The position numbers were made by a program, and so were the translations under genes. A stretch of DNA of 64,000 nt from Bacteroidota bacterium (lineage in GTDB: Bacteria > Bacteroidota > Bacteroidia > Chitinophagales > Chitinophagaceae): positions 99,663 through 163,662 of the forward strand of contig JAFDXE010000006.1 in assembly GCA_018268085.1 (NCBI GenBank), in the 5' to 3' direction. A model generated the notes under the pieces. The model saw nothing but the letters and a program-made list of their open reading frames with translations. It had not been told where the DNA came from and did not search any database. This document shows positions 44,931 through 55,051 of this stretch, piece after piece; within the stretch, counting starts at the first letter, position 1, and every line of letters begins with the position of its first letter.

Positions 44931-46025
44931 TCAGGAATACCGCACAGGATTGGTATTCACGCCCGTTTTAAGGACGGCAAAGTTAGGGAAATTTTCCCTT
45001 AAAATATCAAACAAAAGCGCTATTGTGAACTGTTCACTTTCATAATGGCCTATGTCGGCCAGCAACAAACCTCTTTCTGCGTCGAAAAATTCATGATATT
45101 TTATGTCGGCCGTAACATACACATCTGCACCGGCAGCTTTGGCTGTTTGGGTGAGAAAACTGCCGGCTCCTCCACAGATCGCCACTTTTTTTACAGGCCG
45201 CCCTGTAAACGCGGTATGTCGTATTACAGGTATTCCGAATGTTTTCTTCAGGTTTTCTAAAAAATCAGCTTCTTTAACCGGCGTTTCCAATTCCCCGATT
45301 AACCCGCTGCCGGTTTGGGCAAATTCATTGGCGAGTCCGTAAAGATCATACGCCACTTCCTCATAAGGATGCGCTGCCTTCATTGCACTAACTACACGCC
45401 CGGCTAACCAGGCAGGAAAAATCACTTCTACCTTTACTTCATTTTCCTGGTGGCGCTCGCCAATAGTGCCGCTGAATGGCCGGGCTTTGTCACCCGCTTT
45501 AAACGTGCCTGTTCCCTCAGTTCCAAAACTACATTCACTGTAATTTCCGATGGTACCGGCACCTGCTTCAAATACGGCATTCAGTAATTTCTCTTTATAA
45601 TCTACCGGAACAAATACAGCCAGCTTCTGCAATAACCCTTTTTTGGGTGCCAGTATGTTTCGGTTGATCAGCCCGATGGCATCCGCTATTTTTCCATTTA
45701 CGCCGGCGATCACATTATCAAGATTGGTATGTATGGCGTAGATGGCAATATCATTTTTTATGGCGGTGATAACGGTTTGTTCTACATAGTTTTTGCCGTT
45801 GATTTTTTTTAAACCCCTGAAAACAATGGGATGGTGTGCCACCACCAGGTTGCATTTTTTATCAATGGCCTCTTTTATTACGTCTTCCGTTGCATCGAGC
45901 GATACAAGTATTCCTGAGCATTCCCAGTTTTTGTTCCCGGTGAGGAGCCCGGCATTGTCATAATCTTCCTGTAATGAAAGCGGTGCCGTTTTTTCAAGTA
46001 AATCTGTAATGTGCTGAATCGTCAT
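44931..46025 (-). CDS. Nif3-like dinuclear metal-centre protein
   Basis: A 364-residue Nif3/YbgI family protein. Metal-ligand motifs: VVAHHPIVFRGLKKI, AIYAIHTNLDNV, DIKYHEFFDAERG and ADIGHYESEQF. A PII-like insert of about 110 residues lies in the middle (VDYKEKLLNAVFEAGAGTIGNY). The fold forms hexameric toroids with a dinuclear metal site; the reaction is not settled, with GTP cyclohydrolase-like activity proposed for some members. It is in an operon-like pair with the zinc-ribbon gene. Confidence 0.92.
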   Translation of the reverse strand: MTIQHITDLLEKTAPLSLQEDYDNAGLLTGNKNWECSGILVSLDATEDVIKEAIDKKCNLVVAHHPIVFRGLKKINGKNYVEQTVITAIKNDIAIYAIHTNLDNVIAGVNGKIADAIGLINRNILAPKKGLLQKLAVFVPVDYKEKLLNAVFEAGAGTIGNYSECSFGTEGTGTFKAGDKARPFSGTIGERHQENEVKVEVIFPAWLAGRVVSAMKAAHPYEEVAYDLYGLANEFAQTGSGLIGELETPVKEADFLENLKKTFGIPVIRHTAFTGRPVKKVAICGGAGSFLTQTAKAAGADVYVTADIKYHEFFDAERGLLLADIGHYESEQFTIALLFDILRENFPNFAVLKTGVNTNPVRYS

Positions 46026-46103
46026 ACCATAAAAATACAGATTTAAGTGGGCAGTGACATTTACCGGTTTAATTTTGCCAAACGATAAATTATATATTTG
46101 AGG

Positions 46104-47615
46104 ATGAGCAACAGCAAAGAACTTTACGAACTATATAAGCACTACCTACAAAAAATTGCCGATGTTAAATATGCATCGGCAGTTTTGCAATGGGACCAGG
46201 AAACCTATCTTCCGCCGAAAGGAAATGAATTCAGGGGAAGGCAGATTGCCACATTAAGTGAAATAGCACATGAACAGTTTACGGATGAAAAATTCGGTAA
46301 CCTGTTGCTTGAATTATCCTCCAGGAATGACCTCCACACAGATGAACAAAGAAATGTGGCGTTGAGCCTGTACGATTATAACCGTAATAAAAAACTATCC
46401 CCGGAGTTTGTACGCAAAACAACGGAAGCAGTACATAAATCTTTTCATGCCTGGATTGCTGCCAGAAAGGAAAATTCGTTCGGCATTTTCCAACAACCAC
46501 TTGACGCACTCATCGATTTAAAAAAACAGGAAGCCGACATGCTCGGGTATTCGGGGCATCCATACGATGCTTTGATGAATGATTATGATAAGGGATTAAC
46601 TGTTTCCATTACAGATGCATTATTTGATTCACTGCGCCCGCAACTTTCTTCCCTGCTAGCTGCCATCACACACAGTGCAGCACCGGATAATACATTTCTA
46701 CATCAACACTATGATAAAGATGTGCAGTGGAAATTCGGTATCGACATTTTAAAACGAATGCATTTTGATTTTGAAGCGGGCAGGCAGGACATCAGTGAAC
46801 ATCCTTTTACCACCAACTTCAACAGCAGCGATGTAAGAGTAACCACCCGTATCGATGAAAATGATTTTGGCAACATGACCTGGAGTTGCATTCATGAAGG
46901 AGGCCATGCTTTGTACGAACAGGGCCTGCCCGAAAAACAGTATGGCTTACCGTTAGGTGAATATTGCAGTCTGAGTATTCATGAAAGCCAGAGCAGGTTG
47001 TGGGAAAACTGTATCGGCAGAAGTTTGCCATACTGGGAATATGAATACCCTTTACTGCAATCTTATTTTCCCGAACAATTGAAGCAGATTGATATCAATC
47101 GTTTTTACAAAGGAATCAATAAGGTACACCCCTCGCTGATCCGCACGGAAGCTGATGAACTAACGTATCATTTTCATGTGATGATCCGGTATGAAATTGA
47201 AAAGCAACTGATCAGTGGAACACTTTCCGCTCAGCAGGTGCGCAACACCTGGAATGATATGTATGCCTCATATTTAGGTGTACATGTTCCAGACGATAAA
47301 CGGGGTTGTTTACAGGATGTACACTGGAGCCACGGCAGTTTTGGCTATTTTGCTACGTACAGCATCGGCAGCCTGTATGCGGCCCAGCTATACGCTGCCA
47401 TAAAAAAATCAAACCCTTTACTGGAGGAAAATATCCGTAAAGGAAACAACCTGCCTGTTTTACAATGGTTACAACAACATATTTATAAATATGGCCGTTA
47501 TTATACTTCGGAAGAATTGTGCAGCCTGGCAACCGGCGAGTCTTTAAACAGCCAATATTTTATAGATTATGTTACTGAAAAATATTCCGATATTTATCCA
47601 AAAATATCTCAATAA
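46104..47615 (+). CDS. M32 family metallocarboxypeptidase
   Basis: A 503-residue carboxypeptidase of the Taq/M32 family. Zinc motif HEGGHALYEQG (HExxH) near residue 260, followed by HESQSRLWENCIGRS and later HVHPSLIRTEADE-like helices. Members remove most C-terminal residues except Pro, are cytoplasmic, and are around 500 residues, as here. I use the ATG at 46104 rather than the TTG at 46098. The next gene starts one base after its stop, suggesting cotranscription. Confidence 0.93.
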   Translation: MSNSKELYELYKHYLQKIADVKYASAVLQWDQETYLPPKGNEFRGRQIATLSEIAHEQFTDEKFGNLLLELSSRNDLHTDEQRNVALSLYDYNRNKKLSPEFVRKTTEAVHKSFHAWIAARKENSFGIFQQPLDALIDLKKQEADMLGYSGHPYDALMNDYDKGLTVSITDALFDSLRPQLSSLLAAITHSAAPDNTFLHQHYDKDVQWKFGIDILKRMHFDFEAGRQDISEHPFTTNFNSSDVRVTTRIDENDFGNMTWSCIHEGGHALYEQGLPEKQYGLPLGEYCSLSIHESQSRLWENCIGRSLPYWEYEYPLLQSYFPEQLKQIDINRFYKGINKVHPSLIRTEADELTYHFHVMIRYEIEKQLISGTLSAQQVRNTWNDMYASYLGVHVPDDKRGCLQDVHWSHGSFGYFATYSIGSLYAAQLYAAIKKSNPLLEENIRKGNNLPVLQWLQQHIYKYGRYYTSEELCSLATGESLNSQYFIDYVTEKYSDIYPKISQ

Positions 47616-47616
47616 C

Positions 47617-48102
47617 ATGCCTGCCCTGATTTACAAAAAAAGATTTGTCATCGCTGTACTTTGTTCTGTTTTACTCCTGATGTTTGGTTGCAAAAAGAAT
47701 GCGGAAGATAAAGTGGTTCCCATTTTACAACAGTATTTTGAGCAGAATATCCTGAACAGGGATTTTAAGGTTAATTATGCGGTAGATATTAACGGAACCG
47801 ATTCTACCGAAATTACTTCCGACTATACCGGCTATACATTTCGTTTGGAAAAAAATACAACAACCAATAGTAATACCGATGGCCCTATGAATGCGAAGCT
47901 CAATGGAGCGGTAGTATGCACCGGCACCTGGACTTGTACAGAAGAATATGGAAAATTAGGTATCAGTTTAACCACGCCTGCCATACCGGCCTTCGGCTTT
48001 CTAAACCGCGATTGGAAATTCACTTATAAAGGCTTCCCGGTAATGAAATTAGCTCCCTGGGGAAGTGCCGCTCCAAAGATCCTCTACATGGAGAGATTGT
48101 AA
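47617..48102 (+). CDS. Hypothetical lipoprotein
   Basis: A 161-residue lipoprotein. Start at 47617, one base after the M32 gene; lipobox Cys25 (VLLLMFGCKKN). The mature part (VVPILQQYFEQNILNRDFKVNYAVDING, then FRLEKNTTTNSN, GAVVCTGTWTC) looks like a compact beta domain. I do not recognise a family. It probably shares a transcript with the M32 gene. Confidence 0.75.
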   Translation: MPALIYKKRFVIAVLCSVLLLMFGCKKNAEDKVVPILQQYFEQNILNRDFKVNYAVDINGTDSTEITSDYTGYTFRLEKNTTTNSNTDGPMNAKLNGAVVCTGTWTCTEEYGKLGISLTTPAIPAFGFLNRDWKFTYKGFPVMKLAPWGSAAPKILYMERL

Positions 48103-48205
48103 AAAATCTTCCGCTTCACACAATATTTGGCTTTAATATGTGTTAATAGGGTTGTCTTGCCACAAGTGGGACAATTCAATATTCATAAAGCAAAAGCCAA
48201 TCCCT

Positions 48206-51200
48206 ATGAACCTTACTAATTGGGTAAAAACCAGTTGCTTTTCTGTATTATTCACTTTCCTGAGTGCAATAACTATAGCGCAGCTACCCCATGCTAACTT
48301 TTCGGCCACGCCGCTATCCGGATGTGCCCCCTTAATTGTAGATTTTACAGACCTGTCTACAGGAAATCCAACAAGCTGGAAATGGACATTGGGAAACAAC
48401 ACAACTTCCTTCCTTCAAAATCCTTCAGTAACGTACTTTAATCCGGGAACCTATACCGTAAAGCTGGTAGTTCAGAATGCAGCCGGGAAAGATTCGGTTA
48501 CCCGTACCAGTTATATCACTGTTTATAGTAAGCCAGTAGTGGATTTTTCAGCCTCTGCAACATCAGGCTGTTTTCCGCTTACGGTAAATTTCAGCGACCT
48601 CAGTACATCAACTACCGGTTTGATAGACAACTGGCAGTGGGATCTTGGAGACGGAAACTTCAGTACTCAACAAAATCCCTCGCATACCTATACTGCATCG
48701 GGAAGTTATAATGTATCATTAAGGGTTAGAAATAGCAGCGGTTGTTTCCAGACTATAACAAGAACCCAATATATTAATGTAGGCGAAGCCCCTGTGGCCG
48801 GATTTACCAATACAACGAATAATAGCTGTACAGCTCCGGTAAATATTTATTTTCAAAATACATCTACAGGAGCGGGAACACTTTCTTACCTGTGGAATTT
48901 CGGCGATGGGTTTACAGCTACCACTCAAAATCCATCTCATAGCTATAATTCAGGAACGTTTACAGCATCATTGATAGTAACCAACCAGAATGGATGTAAA
49001 GATACTTTTGTAATGCCTACCCCGATCATCATCGGAAACATGCAGTCGTCATTTACATCACCGGTGAGCGTTTGTGCCGGTACCAGTTTTACCATCAATA
49101 ATACTTCAACACCTAATTCTGTGAGTTATGCCTGGGATTTTGGAGACGGAACTACAGATAATGTAAGAAACCCTGTTAAAACCTATGCCACTGCAGGAAC
49201 TTACCTGATAAAACTCGTAAATAATTTTGGCAGTTGTACCGATTCCATAACCCGTATGATTACGGTATTGCCTAAACCGGCTTCCGGATTTACAGCAGAC
49301 GTTACCGGATCATGTATGGCTCCGCTAACAGTACATTTTACAAACAGCAGTACCGGGGCAAATATCTATCAATGGAATTTCGGCGATGGCGCTACTTCCG
49401 TGCAACAGAATCCTGTGCATACTTATACAACTCCCGGTACTTTTGATGTAACACTCATTACCACTGGAACTAACGGTTGCAGAGACACGCTGATCAGAAC
49501 GCAATACATACACATTCAGCCACCCGTTGCCGCAATTAACGACCTGCCGCAAGTGGGATGTGCTCCATTGTCATGGACTTTCACGTCAACCAATGCATCT
49601 ACAGAGCCTGTTGCAAATTATCTGTGGGATTTTGGAGATGGAACAACATCCACGCTCGCTTCCCCAACGCATGTTTTCAATGCAGGAAACTACGATATCA
49701 CATTAGTTATTACAACGGCAAGTGGTTGTACCGATACAGTAGTTGTAAACAATGGTATCAGGGCTGGCGTTCCGCCGGAAGTACATTTCGATGGAACACC
49801 GAGGGATGTTTGTGCTGAAGTTCCGGTCGTATTTACAGATCAGTCTACAGGAACAAATAATGGTACACATTACCTGTGGGATTTCGGAGACGGAGGAAGT
49901 TCTGTGCTGCAAAATCCGCAGCATACTTACCATGACACCGGCTATTTTTATATCCAGTTGATTGCAATCAACAATGGTTGCCCGGATACGTTGCGTATAG
50001 ACAGTTTTGTACATGTAAAACCACCCATTGCCAACTTTCTCGCAACAGCCAATTGTTCTACACCGCTCAAACGCATTTTTACAGATCGTTCAATTGGCGC
50101 TGACACCTATTACTGGGATTTTGGTGACGGAACTACCTCTACCATATCAAATCCAACACACTTCTTCCCTTCACAGGGCATATACCTGGTTTCACTAACG
50201 GTTACGAATGCCTCCACAGGTTGTTCGCATACCAAGACCAGCAATGTGAGAATCATAGATGAAAGCCCTGATTTTATCGCATCAGACACTACCCCATGCC
50301 GGAATTCGGCCACTACTTTTACTGCTTTGGTAAATGTAACCGGATACATCACCAACTATGCCTGGTATTTTGGAGATGGCGGAAGCGGAAACGGACGAGT
50401 AATAGGCCATACTTATACTACTGCCGGTTGGTACGATGTAAAACTTATTACTACCGACCTGAATGGCTGTAAAGACACGATCAATAAAATGCATTACATA
50501 CGGGTAAACGGACCTACAGCAAACTTCGCTTCAACGGTGCCGGGTACATGCTTATTAAGTTCTGTAAACTTTACCGACAGTTCTGTTTCAGATGGTATTA
50601 ATCCAATTGAAACATGGATATGGAACTATGGCGATGGTGTAACAGACACATTACATGCGCCACCGTTCCAGCATACTTATTCTGCAGCAGGTATCTATAC
50701 GGTAACTTTAACAGTTGTTGATACTACCGGTTGTTCGAATACAATTGTGAAATCTAGTTTATTAACTATATCAAGACCTGTAGCCGGATTCACCACAACA
50801 GATACGGTTACCTGCCCGAACAGGAACGTAAATTTTGTAAATAGTTCAACCGGTCCGGGGCTAACGTATGCCTGGGATTTCGGTGATGGAGGAACAAGCA
50901 TTGCGCAGAATCCGTCGCACAGCTATGCAGCAAATGGCAACTATACAGTTAAGCTTGTGATTGTAGATCAATATGGATGTACTGATTCTATGATCCGTGC
51001 AAATTATATTGCCATCAGAACGCCACAATCAAACTTTACATTGAGTGATACGCTGGGAACCTGTCCGCCACTTGTGGTAGACTTCGTTAATACTTCGCAG
51101 GATTATACATCCTTCAACTGGGATTTTGGTGACGGAACTACATCGCAGTCGCCTAACCCTTCACATTTCTATTCAATTCCGGGTGTATATGTGGCCAGTT

Positions 51201-53008
51201 TAACAGTAACCGGGCAAGGTGGATGTACTTCTGTAAAACAACAAACAATCGTGGTACGTGGCCCGCAGGGAACATTTACGTATTCACCGTTGCAGGGGTG
51301 TTCTCCATTAACAGTTCGCTTTGTTGCCACAACAAGAGACAGGATATCTTTTATATGGGATTTTAATGACGGCAGTACACTTATTACGCCTGATTCAATA
51401 ATATCGCATACCTATACCATCCCTGGAGATTATGTTCCGAAAATGATTTTAAGAGATGCTGCAGGTTGCGTGGTTCCGATTATTGGTTCCGATACCATTC
51501 ATGTGGATGGTGTACTGGCAGATTTTGATTTTGATCCGCAGCCATTGTGTAATGCAGGAAATGTTCAATTCAATAATCATACTGCAGGAAATGATCCGGT
51601 TACAGGATACACCTGGTTGTTCGGTGACGGTAATACTTCAACAGCTCAAAACCCTTCCCATTTATATGGTGCGCCAGGATTGTATTATCCTAAATTACTG
51701 GTACAAACTGCCGGTGGTTGCCTTGATTCTGTAACCAGTCAGACCCCGGTAAAAGTTGTAGCAGCACCGCAGGCATTGATCGCTCAAACGGCCAATGGCT
51801 GTACGCCTGTAACGGTAACGTTTAACGGCTCACTGGCTGTAGCTGATACTTCTGCGGTTACCTGGAGCTGGGATCTCGGAAACGGTCATACCTCACAGGC
51901 AATGCAACCTGCTCCGGAAACATATTCAACTGCAGGAACGTATAATATTCAGCTCCTGGTAACCAACAGCACCGGATGTATAGATACGGTTCGCACTACC
52001 GTTGACGCCTATGCGATACCTACGGTGGAAGCGGGTCCGGATACTTTAATATGCCAGGGAACAGGTAAGATGTTACAGGCAACCGGTGCACTGAATTATA
52101 GCTGGTCGCCTTCAACCGGGTTAAGTTGTGCCAATTGTGCCAACCCGATAGCAACACCTGCCAATCCAACAAGATATGTAGTAACCGGAACCACGCAGTA
52201 TGGCTGTAGCAACAGGGATTCATTAATGGTGAATGTTCAGTATCCGTTTGATATGGTTACCGGCCCTGGTGATACAATATGTGCCGGCAGATCTGCTGTG
52301 CTAACAGCATCGGGAGCATTCAGGTATGAGTGGAGTCCGTCGGTAGGACTGAGCAGTACTTCAACTGCAAATGTAGTAGCATCGCCAATGGTAACTACTA
52401 CGTACAGGCTGATCGGTACAGATGATAAACATTGCTTTTCCGATACGGCTTACTTCCCGGTAAGGGTGTATGACATTCCAACGGTAGAAGCCGGAGATGA
52501 TAAAGTGATCAATGTTGGTCAGCAGATAGACCTAGTACCAACAATTTCGCAGGATGTAACTGTAGCTATATGGAATCCAACCGATGCCGGATTCAGAAAT
52601 ACATGGCCGGCGCAAACGGTGATGCCGAGAACGACTACAACATACACACTTACTGTACGTAATGATGGAGGTTGTGAATCGAGCGATATAGTAACGGTAA
52701 GCGTTATATGCAATGGAGCCAATATATTTATTCCAAATACATTCTCGCCAAACGGCGATGGAACAAACGATGTGTTTTACCCGAGGGGTTCAGGTGTATT
52801 CAGTATTAAATCTGAACGCATTTTTACCAGGTGGGGCGAAGTGGTATTTGAAAAGAAAAATTTCATGGCCAATGATGTAACAGCGGGATGGGATGGCACT
52901 TTCAGGGGAAAGAAACTAAATCCCGATGTGTTTGTTTACATCGTTGAAGTAGTGTGTGATAACAGCAGCACACTCACGTTTAAAGGAAATATTGCACTGA
53001 TAAAATAA
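48206..53008 (+). CDS. Giant PKD-repeat surface protein with CHU_C end
   Basis: A 1600-residue secreted protein. The start at 48206 gives a signal peptide (MNLTNWVKTSCFSVLF); an upstream in-frame start gives a poor one. It has 15 PKD-type repeats (residues ~27-1270), counted by the W-D-F-G-D-G-like motif, each with a nearby Cys pair. Three Ig-like units follow (AGPDTLICQG, GPGDTICAGR, AGDDKVINVG; ~1273-1500), then a CHU_C domain (~1502-1600; PNTFSPNGDGTNDVFYP, FTRWGEVVFEKKN). It is a long, stalk-like T9SS cargo, probably adhesin-like or gliding-related. A PorP/SprF gene follows. Confidence 0.93.
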   Translation: MNLTNWVKTSCFSVLFTFLSAITIAQLPHANFSATPLSGCAPLIVDFTDLSTGNPTSWKWTLGNNTTSFLQNPSVTYFNPGTYTVKLVVQNAAGKDSVTRTSYITVYSKPVVDFSASATSGCFPLTVNFSDLSTSTTGLIDNWQWDLGDGNFSTQQNPSHTYTASGSYNVSLRVRNSSGCFQTITRTQYINVGEAPVAGFTNTTNNSCTAPVNIYFQNTSTGAGTLSYLWNFGDGFTATTQNPSHSYNSGTFTASLIVTNQNGCKDTFVMPTPIIIGNMQSSFTSPVSVCAGTSFTINNTSTPNSVSYAWDFGDGTTDNVRNPVKTYATAGTYLIKLVNNFGSCTDSITRMITVLPKPASGFTADVTGSCMAPLTVHFTNSSTGANIYQWNFGDGATSVQQNPVHTYTTPGTFDVTLITTGTNGCRDTLIRTQYIHIQPPVAAINDLPQVGCAPLSWTFTSTNASTEPVANYLWDFGDGTTSTLASPTHVFNAGNYDITLVITTASGCTDTVVVNNGIRAGVPPEVHFDGTPRDVCAEVPVVFTDQSTGTNNGTHYLWDFGDGGSSVLQNPQHTYHDTGYFYIQLIAINNGCPDTLRIDSFVHVKPPIANFLATANCSTPLKRIFTDRSIGADTYYWDFGDGTTSTISNPTHFFPSQGIYLVSLTVTNASTGCSHTKTSNVRIIDESPDFIASDTTPCRNSATTFTALVNVTGYITNYAWYFGDGGSGNGRVIGHTYTTAGWYDVKLITTDLNGCKDTINKMHYIRVNGPTANFASTVPGTCLLSSVNFTDSSVSDGINPIETWIWNYGDGVTDTLHAPPFQHTYSAAGIYTVTLTVVDTTGCSNTIVKSSLLTISRPVAGFTTTDTVTCPNRNVNFVNSSTGPGLTYAWDFGDGGTSIAQNPSHSYAANGNYTVKLVIVDQYGCTDSMIRANYIAIRTPQSNFTLSDTLGTCPPLVVDFVNTSQDYTSFNWDFGDGTTSQSPNPSHFYSIPGVYVASLTVTGQGGCTSVKQQTIVVRGPQGTFTYSPLQGCSPLTVRFVATTRDRISFIWDFNDGSTLITPDSIISHTYTIPGDYVPKMILRDAAGCVVPIIGSDTIHVDGVLADFDFDPQPLCNAGNVQFNNHTAGNDPVTGYTWLFGDGNTSTAQNPSHLYGAPGLYYPKLLVQTAGGCLDSVTSQTPVKVVAAPQALIAQTANGCTPVTVTFNGSLAVADTSAVTWSWDLGNGHTSQAMQPAPETYSTAGTYNIQLLVTNSTGCIDTVRTTVDAYAIPTVEAGPDTLICQGTGKMLQATGALNYSWSPSTGLSCANCANPIATPANPTRYVVTGTTQYGCSNRDSLMVNVQYPFDMVTGPGDTICAGRSAVLTASGAFRYEWSPSVGLSSTSTANVVASPMVTTTYRLIGTDDKHCFSDTAYFPVRVYDIPTVEAGDDKVINVGQQIDLVPTISQDVTVAIWNPTDAGFRNTWPAQTVMPRTTTTYTLTVRNDGGCESSDIVTVSVICNGANIFIPNTFSPNGDGTNDVFYPRGSGVFSIKSERIFTRWGEVVFEKKNFMANDVTAGWDGTFRGKKLNPDVFVYIVEVVCDNSSTLTFKGNIALIK

Positions 53009-53038
53009 TTATAAACTCGCTTTTGTTTTATGAATGAT

Positions 53039-53070
53039 ACGGGGCTTGCATTCCTGCAGGCCCTGTTTTT
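53039..53070 (+). terminator. Terminator after the PKD giant
   Basis: ACGGGGCTTGCA (53039-53050) pairs with TGCAGGCCCTGT (53055-53066) with two G:U pairs and a four-base loop, followed by TTTTT. It would partly separate the giant from the PorP/SprF gene at 53204. Confidence 0.8.
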
Positions 53071-53203
53071 AAAAAGCAAAACAGTTGTACTACACAAGAA
53101 AAAAACAGGAACACACAAATCAAAAAAGTATTCTTGCCGATAATAAACAAGTGCTAAAATCGTTTTATTAACACGGTGATTATCCAAAATCCAAACCATC
53201 ACT

Positions 53204-54232
53204 ATGAAAAAACCTATACTGCATTTCTTTACACTCCTCATGGTAGTGTGTCAACAGAATGCGCATTCGCAGGACATACATTTTTCCCAGATATTTGAAA
53301 CGCCCTTGTTGAGAAACCCGGCACTGGCAGGATTGTTTACCGGTGATGTACGGATACAGTCTGTGTACAGGAGCCAGTGGAACAGTGTTACTGTTCCGTA
53401 TCAAACTACTTCATTAAGCGGCGAATTTAAAAAAGCTGTTGGACAGGGTGATGACTACATAACACTCGGCGGCCAGATCCTGTATGATAAGGCCGGAACA
53501 ATTGCACTAACGTCTACGCATATACTACCTGTACTGAACTACCATAAATCAATGGGTGCAGAAAGAAACACTTACCTGTCGCTGGCATTTATGGGAGGAT
53601 ATGTACAACGCAGTATCGACAGAAGCAAGATCACCACGAACAGTCAATACGATGGAACAGGGTTTAATGCATCATTGTCAGATGGTGAGAACCTGGCTAA
53701 ATCATCTTATTCATATTTTGATGCAACAGTGGGCATGAGTTTTAATACACAGATCGGCGAAAGTTCAAACAATAATTTATTTGCCGGCGTTGCTTATCAT
53801 CATTTTAATAAAGCAAAAAAGATTTCCTACTACAGCAATGGAACGGATGAAATGACGCCGAAGATTGTAGGATCAGCAGGCATCAGAATGAGCATGACAG
53901 ACTTTTCCTACTTCACACTACAAACAGATTATTCTGCCCAGGGGCCACATAAAGAAATGATCACCGGTGCCCTGTATTCAGTAAAGCTGGATGAATCTGA
54001 AAATCCGAAATATTCGTTGCACATGGGCGCATATATGAGATGGAAAGATGCCATTATACCTGTAGCAAAAATGGAGTTTCGGCCAATGGCAGTTGCAGTA
54101 AGCTACGATGCCAATATTTCACAGCTCAAAAGAGGAAGCGATGGCCGGGGCGGATTTGAAGTGTCGTTAACTTTCCTGAAATTCAAACAATTTAACAGCA
54201 GCCGGGAGGCTGTAAGATGTCCTAAATTTTAA
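53204..54232 (+). CDS. PorP/SprF family T9SS outer-membrane protein
   Basis: A 342-residue PorP/SprF-family barrel: signal peptide ending NAHSQ, then DIHFSQIFETPLLRNPALAGLFTGDVR and VYRSQWNSVTVPYQT, ending RGGFEVSLTFLKFK and CPKF. SprF-type partners assist secretion of particular CHU_C adhesins. Its place right after the PKD giant, 195 bases on, suggests it serves that protein. It is paralogous to 18873-19877. Confidence 0.91.
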   Translation: MKKPILHFFTLLMVVCQQNAHSQDIHFSQIFETPLLRNPALAGLFTGDVRIQSVYRSQWNSVTVPYQTTSLSGEFKKAVGQGDDYITLGGQILYDKAGTIALTSTHILPVLNYHKSMGAERNTYLSLAFMGGYVQRSIDRSKITTNSQYDGTGFNASLSDGENLAKSSYSYFDATVGMSFNTQIGESSNNNLFAGVAYHHFNKAKKISYYSNGTDEMTPKIVGSAGIRMSMTDFSYFTLQTDYSAQGPHKEMITGALYSVKLDESENPKYSLHMGAYMRWKDAIIPVAKMEFRPMAVAVSYDANISQLKRGSDGRGGFEVSLTFLKFKQFNSSREAVRCPKF

Positions 54233-54468
54233 CCATATACAATCCATCCCAGAAGTCCTGTCTAACAATGTAAGATTTTTGTTTTTATGGATTGTTTGGA
54301 TAACAGAGGTCCTGCCGTAAGGTGGGGCCTTACTGTTTCAGGCAATGTGAAAGGCAGATAAAAAAATGGAAACGGGTGAACAATTGGATAATTATTTTGT
54401 TTTTACATGGCAGCAGGAACACGCTGCCCTGATTTGTAATACGCTTTTACTAACTTTTAATAGTTTAT

Positions 54469-54945
54469 ATGCCAGTGATGATCGGACAAACCGCCCCGGA
54501 TTTTATGTTGTATGACACAGACAAGCAACCTGTACACTTAAAAGATTTTAGAGAAAGGAAAAATGTATTGTTGTTGTTCTTCCCCCTTGCTTTTACCAGT
54601 GTATGTACTAAAGAACTTTGCGAGATCCGGGATGATATACGTACCTATGAAAATGAGTCGGTGCAGGTTTTGGGTATCTCTGTAGATTCAGTGTTTACCC
54701 TGCAAAAATTTAAAGAAGAGCAGCACTATAATTACCCGCTTTTGAGTGATTTTAACAAGGAAGTTTCTGCCCTCTATAACTCTTTGTACGATTCATTTGG
54801 CAATATGCATATGCGGGGTGTAAGTAAGCGATCAGCTTTTATCATCGATAAGCAGGGAATCATACAATATGCAGAAATCCTGGAAAATCCGGGAAATGTA
54901 CCTGATTTTAACGCAATAAAGGAGTGCCTGGCACGTTTAAGTTGA
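54469..54945 (+). CDS. Peroxiredoxin (BCP-like)
   Basis: A 158-residue AhpC/TSA-fold peroxiredoxin that reduces peroxides. Peroxidatic Cys46 lies in FPLAFTSVCTKELCEI. A second Cys at 51, five residues on, matches the atypical 2-Cys BCP spacing. Cytoplasmic; no signal peptide. Regenerating reductase not in the window. A TAACTTTT box lies close upstream. Single-gene unit. Confidence 0.92.
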   Translation: MPVMIGQTAPDFMLYDTDKQPVHLKDFRERKNVLLLFFPLAFTSVCTKELCEIRDDIRTYENESVQVLGISVDSVFTLQKFKEEQHYNYPLLSDFNKEVSALYNSLYDSFGNMHMRGVSKRSAFIIDKQGIIQYAEILENPGNVPDFNAIKECLARLS

Positions 54946-55051
54946 TAGGAAGTACCTGTTGTGGTACTTTATGCACTTTTTTTAAAGGTTTTGGCTTAAT
55001 TAGTGCTTATTGAAAATTGGTAATTCAAAAGAATTTGCTATTTTTAAATTG

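Noticed and set aside
54233..54468. Two similar GTCCTGyC segments and a small GTAAGG/CCTTAC hairpin after the second PorP/SprF
   Set aside because: Matches are short and lack a clear T run; could be chance. Nothing else supportable is seen in this 236-base gap.
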